From: Proteobacteria bacterium UBA6729
GTDB lineage: Bacteria; Pseudomonadota; Gammaproteobacteria; Porifericomitales; Porifericomitaceae
DNA length: 19,635 bases
NCBI GenBank assembly: GCA_002454015.1
Contig: DKIB01000023.1
Span: forward strand, 6,832-26,466
Reading direction: 5' to 3'
Below, in pieces: positions 17,754-19,635 of the stretch (positions within the stretch are counted from its first letter, which is position 1; each line of letters begins with the position of its first letter). The translations under genes and the position numbers were made by a program. The notes under the pieces were generated by a model that saw nothing but the letters and a program-made list of their open reading frames with translations, made no database searches and had not been told where the DNA came from.

Positions 17754-17783
17754 GCCGGGTTTCCCCGCCCGGGGGGAGCCCGC
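17754..17783. repeat. 30-bp GC-rich hairpin repeat, copy 2
   Basis: This is an exact second copy of the unit at 17693-17722. The bases between the copies (17723-17753) are not repeated. Two copies with a 31-base spacer could suggest a CRISPR at first glance, but the unit is self-complementary and I see no third copy, leader or cas gene. Confidence 0.85.
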
Positions 17784-17798
17784 CCGAGGCCCTGGTGA

Positions 17799-17837
17799 GG
17801 TCTCCCGACAGACAGACGGGCATCAAGCCCGGAGACC
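17799..17837. repeat. Nested inverted repeat
   Basis: GGTCTCC at 17799-17805 is perfectly complementary to GGAGACC at 17831-17837. Inside, GGGC (17818-17821) and GCCC (17827-17830) can form a second stem with a five-base loop. The left arm is separated from the inner stem by a GACA-rich bulge. It may be a structured RNA element or a leftover of a mobile palindromic repeat. No T-tract follows, so I do not call it a terminator. Confidence 0.5.
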
Positions 17838-17949
17838 CTCCTGCCGACCCCCCTGCCTGACCCGCCAAACCTTGAAAATACACGGGCCTGTATATGGAAT
17901 GGATCGGAGGGGTCGCACAGGCTCCACGTTGACGAGCAAGTAAATACCG

Positions 17950-18174
17950 ATGGACAAGTACAAATATCGTGTGGATGGTAGAGAAGTGGTGGTTGAGGCG
18001 GCTGCACCTCCCACCCCTGGCTGACATTCTCTCAAGCATGGGCTGATCTGCTGATGACTACTATCTGGTCTCTTCAACAACCGGCAGGGAATATCGCCAC
18101 CCGCAAGAGAGTGTGCCTGTCGCCAAAGATGAGAAGTTTGAAACCAGGGCTGCCCGCAAGACCGGGGTCGATAA
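17950..18174 (+). pseudogene. Decayed small ubiquitin-like (beta-grasp) protein, tentative
   Basis: An ATG at 17950 opens MDKYKYRVDGREVVVEAAAPP and stops after 24 codons. One base out of frame (frame of 18002) the reading continues as LADILSSMG, a TGA at 18044-18046, then SADDYYLVSSTTGREYRHP, QESVPVAKDEKFETRAARKTG. Removing one C from the C-rich run near 18010-18017 would join the first two parts. The joined order (two beta strands, a helix around ADILSSMG, a YYLV strand, a late KFETR strand) resembles bacterial ubiquitin-like or multiubiquitin domains. That family match is from memory of the fold pattern, not a search. With a frameshift and a nonsense codon it cannot be functional. It lies directly before the PIN remnant on the same strand. 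Confidence 0.4.
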
Positions 18175-18600
18175 AATCATCCCGGGTATCTTTTCCGTAG
18201 CTATGTTGAAGCCGGAAAACTGCAGATTGTCACAGGAGGTACCTGCCTGAAAAATGAACTCTCGGGAGGCAGTCCGAATAGCCCATTCAATCATTGGCTC
18301 AAAACGCATCGCCAGGCAGGCCAGGTGCTGAATATCGATGACGCCATGACTGATGCAAAGGAACAGGAAATCAGGGCAACTGGAGGCTACAAGTCTGATG
18401 ACGAACACATACTTGCCCTGGCAAATAGCAGTGGCGCACGTCTGCTATACTCAAACGACACGGACCTGCATAAAGATTTCAAGAACCCACGTATTCTGGC
18501 GGGGCCACGAGGCAGTGTATATTCAACTCTGGAAAGCAAGAGCATTGACCCAATCACGCATAGAAAGCTCCTCCAGAAAACAGACTTGTGCAGGAAATAG
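18175..18600 (+). pseudogene. PIN-domain ribonuclease (toxin-like) remnant
   Basis: The open frame from 18175 to the TAG at 18600 encodes about 140 residues of a PIN-domain protein without its N-terminal start. It reads YVEAGKLQIVTGGTCLKNEL, a helical HWLKTHRQAGQV segment, SDDEHILALANSSG, ARLLYSNDTDLHKDF, then PRGSVYST and a tail THRKLLQKTDLCRK. PIN proteins are metal-dependent RNases. The middle acidic residues (E in KNEL, D in SDDEH and NDTDL) are present. The first catalytic Asp is missing or sits out of frame just upstream, where VDKIIPGIF is read in the neighbouring frame. No start codon with a ribosome binding site is found, and a GTG at 18325 would give only the C-terminal half. The call of PIN is fairly firm, its loss of function likely. 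Confidence 0.7.
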
Positions 18601-18645
18601 CCAGCTTGGTTGCATGGCATCCATCATTAGCCGGAGGCAGGTTTT

Positions 18646-19451
18646 ATGAACATCCCCAGGACACGTGACCTGTACGAACCCCTGTTTCAGGCCATACATG
18701 AATTGGGCGGTTCTGCATCAATTCGTGAACAGGAGGACAAGGTTGCCACTTTATTGTCTGTGGCGCGCAATCGGCACCAGACAAAGTTCAGCTACCGACT
18801 GGCCTGGGCACGTACCACACTGAAGATGTACGGGGTACTCTCCAACTCCTCACGCGGGATCTGGGCACTGACACCCGCAAGTCGCACAAGACAATCCATT
18901 GTGGCGGATGAGGTGCAAAGATTCGTCAGCGCAAGGAGGAGGTCACGTCCATCCAGTCGGAATGAAGATACTGAAGAGACAGAGCAACCGCTATGGAGTG
19001 ACCGGGTGTTGGAACTCATCATGAACCACCCGCCAGATGCCTTTGAGCGGCTCTGTAAAAGAATGTTGCGAGAGTCCGGTTTTACTTCAGTGGAGGTCAC
19101 GGGCAGGGTTGCAGATGGTGGCATTGACGGGCAGGGTGTGCTCCGCCTGGAAGGATTGCTGTCCTTAACAACGTGAGATTTCAGTGCAAACGCCATAAAG
19201 GCAACATATCGTCTTCTATCGTGCGCGACTTTCGTGGCACCCTGCAGGGCAGGGCTGACAAGGGGATTCTGCTCACCACTGGCACCTTCACAAGGGAGGC
19301 CCGAAAGGAGGCGCAACGGAATGGGGCCATCATGATAGATCTGGTAGATGGTGAGGAACTGGCAGAAAAACTCAGGGAACTACGCATCGGCATTGAAGTG
19401 CAGGTTACCGAACAGGTCATCATAGACGAGGATTATTTTCGGAGTTTGTAG
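18646..19451 (+). pseudogene. mrr: Type IV restriction endonuclease Mrr, frameshifted
   Basis: Mrr-family enzymes cut methylated foreign DNA. The first frame (18646-19176) has a good GGAGG ribosome binding site and an N-terminal winged-helix domain (LYEPLFQAIHELGGSASI to GIWALT, about 9-77). A charged linker follows, then the start of the endonuclease domain, PDAFERLCKRMLRESGFTS with GRVADGGIDGQG. It runs off at LLSLTT. The second frame (GTG at 19173 to TAG 19451) continues with VRFQCKRH, SSSIVRDFRGTLQGRADKG, ILLTTGTFTREARKEA and IDLVDGEELAEKL. One base is missing near 19165. The break falls between the catalytic Asp (GGID) and the QxK motif (QCK), so neither half can be an active nuclease. 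The rejoined length is about 268 residues (E. coli Mrr has 304). Confidence 0.9.
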
Positions 19452-19484
19452 GCCCCTGCCCTGCCCGGGGGAGGGGGCTCCTGC
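19452..19484. terminator. GC-rich hairpin between convergent genes, possible bidirectional terminator
   Basis: Directly after the mrr stop, GCCCC (19452-19456) can pair with GGGGC (19474-19478), and the inner CCC/GGG runs can extend the stem. It lies between mrr on the plus strand and the PIN tail on the minus strand, where a shared terminator is expected. No T-tract follows on either strand, so the call is weak. Confidence 0.4.
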
Positions 19485-19503
19485 AGAAGCAGACGAATAT
19501 AAC

Positions 19504-19635
19504 TCAGGGACAGTGCAGGTTTCTGTCAGCCAGAAGGCTTTTGTGAGTCCTGCTGAATCTGCCACCTGTTCCCCGGGTTGTATAGACTCTGCCACGAAAG
19601 CCAGAGCCCATAATGTCAGGGTCCCTGAAATCATC
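19504..19635 (-). CDS. C-terminal end of a second PIN-domain protein (partial)
   Basis: Read from the window edge on the minus strand, this open frame encodes DDFRDPDIMGSGFRGRVYTT and ends FSRTHKSLLADRNLHCP before a TGA at 19506-19504. It aligns by eye with the tail of the PIN remnant on the plus strand (KDFKNPRIL, RGSVYST, THRKLLQKTDLC), including the DF-N/D-P, RG-VY-T and TH-LL motifs. The N-terminal three quarters lie outside the window, so I cannot say whether the gene is intact. It faces mrr convergently. A longer open frame on the same strand (to 19380) overlaps the end of mrr and has no such match. Confidence 0.6.
   Translation of the reverse strand, partial: DDFRDPDIMGSGFRGRVYTTRGTGGRFSRTHKSLLADRNLHCP

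Larger units (their letters stand above)
17524..17949. other. Intergenic region upstream of Pmra without an intact gene
   Basis: The first part (about 17535-17660) is clearly AT-rich compared with the rest of the window and includes an imperfect inverted repeat, CCATGTAA...TTTACAATGG, near 17620-17645. The second part (about 17660-17860) is very GC-rich and holds two copies of a 30-bp hairpin repeat and a nested inverted repeat. Open frames across it have low-complexity Gly/Pro/Arg composition and no recognisable domain, so I call none of them genes. Confidence 0.7.

Noticed and set aside
17693..17783. Two direct repeats with a 31-base spacer as a CRISPR array
   Set aside because: There are only two units, they are strongly self-complementary, and there is no third repeat, leader or cas gene.
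17872..17898. Promoter for the plus-strand remnants (TTGAAA with TATGGA)
   Set aside because: The spacing is about 15 bases and the -10 match is poor, so I do not list it as a feature.
17639..18080. Minus-strand open frames of 85-122 codons across the hairpin repeats
   Set aside because: They are low-complexity Gly/Pro/Arg readings of GC-rich repeats, lack ribosome binding sites and overlap each other in different frames.
18061..18408. 115-codon minus-strand frame opposite the PIN remnant
   Set aside because: The plus strand shows recognisable PIN motifs over the same bases. The minus frame has none.
19160..19176. Programmed ribosomal frameshift in mrr
   Set aside because: No canonical X-XXY-YYZ slippery heptamer or downstream stem is evident. 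A simple one-base loss or sequence error is the simpler explanation.
18792..19316. 174-codon minus-strand frame opposite mrr
   Set aside because: It is antisense to both halves of mrr, which carry clear winged-helix and endonuclease motifs. No domain is recognised in it.

Overview
The window carries a complete, intact division and cell wall (dcw) cluster on the minus strand (about 65-17523), followed by a short, visibly eroding accessory segment (about 17690-19635). Gene order along the minus strand is mraZ, rsmH, ftsL, ftsI, murE, murF, mraY, murD, ftsW, murG, murC, murB, ddl, ftsQ, ftsA, ftsZ. The order, the meso-diaminopimelate type of MurE (DNPRSE motif), the FtsA and FtsZ C-terminal peptides and the short Pseudomonas-like FtsL point to a moderately GC-rich gammaproteobacterium. 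murB lies between murC and ddl, unlike in E. coli. I cannot name the genus.

The cluster reads as one transcription unit. A textbook sigma-70 promoter (TTGACA, 17-base spacer, TATAGT) lies just upstream of mraZ. Three GTGG repeats exactly 10 bp apart follow it and look like the operator of the MraZ repressor. Almost every junction is a stop/start overlap (ATGA, GTGA, TTGA or TGATG), so the genes appear translationally coupled. The exceptions are murF-mraY (1 nt), mraY-murD (up to 94 nt, with a possible 19-codon coupling ORF) and ftsA-ftsZ (44 nt, filled by an A/T-rich tandem repeat). The products form one pathway. MurB, MurC, MurD, MurE, Ddl and MurF build the UDP-MurNAc-pentapeptide. MraY and MurG make lipid I and lipid II. 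FtsW and FtsI polymerise and cross-link septal peptidoglycan, with FtsL and FtsQ as divisome scaffold. FtsA and FtsZ form the cytoplasmic ring. RsmH methylates 16S rRNA and MraZ regulates the operon.

Upstream of the mra promoter there is no intact gene. The segment holds a short AT-rich stretch, two copies of a 30-bp GC-rich hairpin repeat and a nested inverted repeat. Next come remnants of a probable ubiquitin-like beta-grasp protein, a PIN-domain ribonuclease remnant and a type IV restriction endonuclease of the Mrr family broken by one frameshift. Convergent to mrr at the window edge is the C-terminal tail of a second PIN protein related to the first. The sixteen dcw genes have no frameshift while the accessory genes have several. 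This argues for real decay of a small defence or toxin island rather than poor sequence quality.
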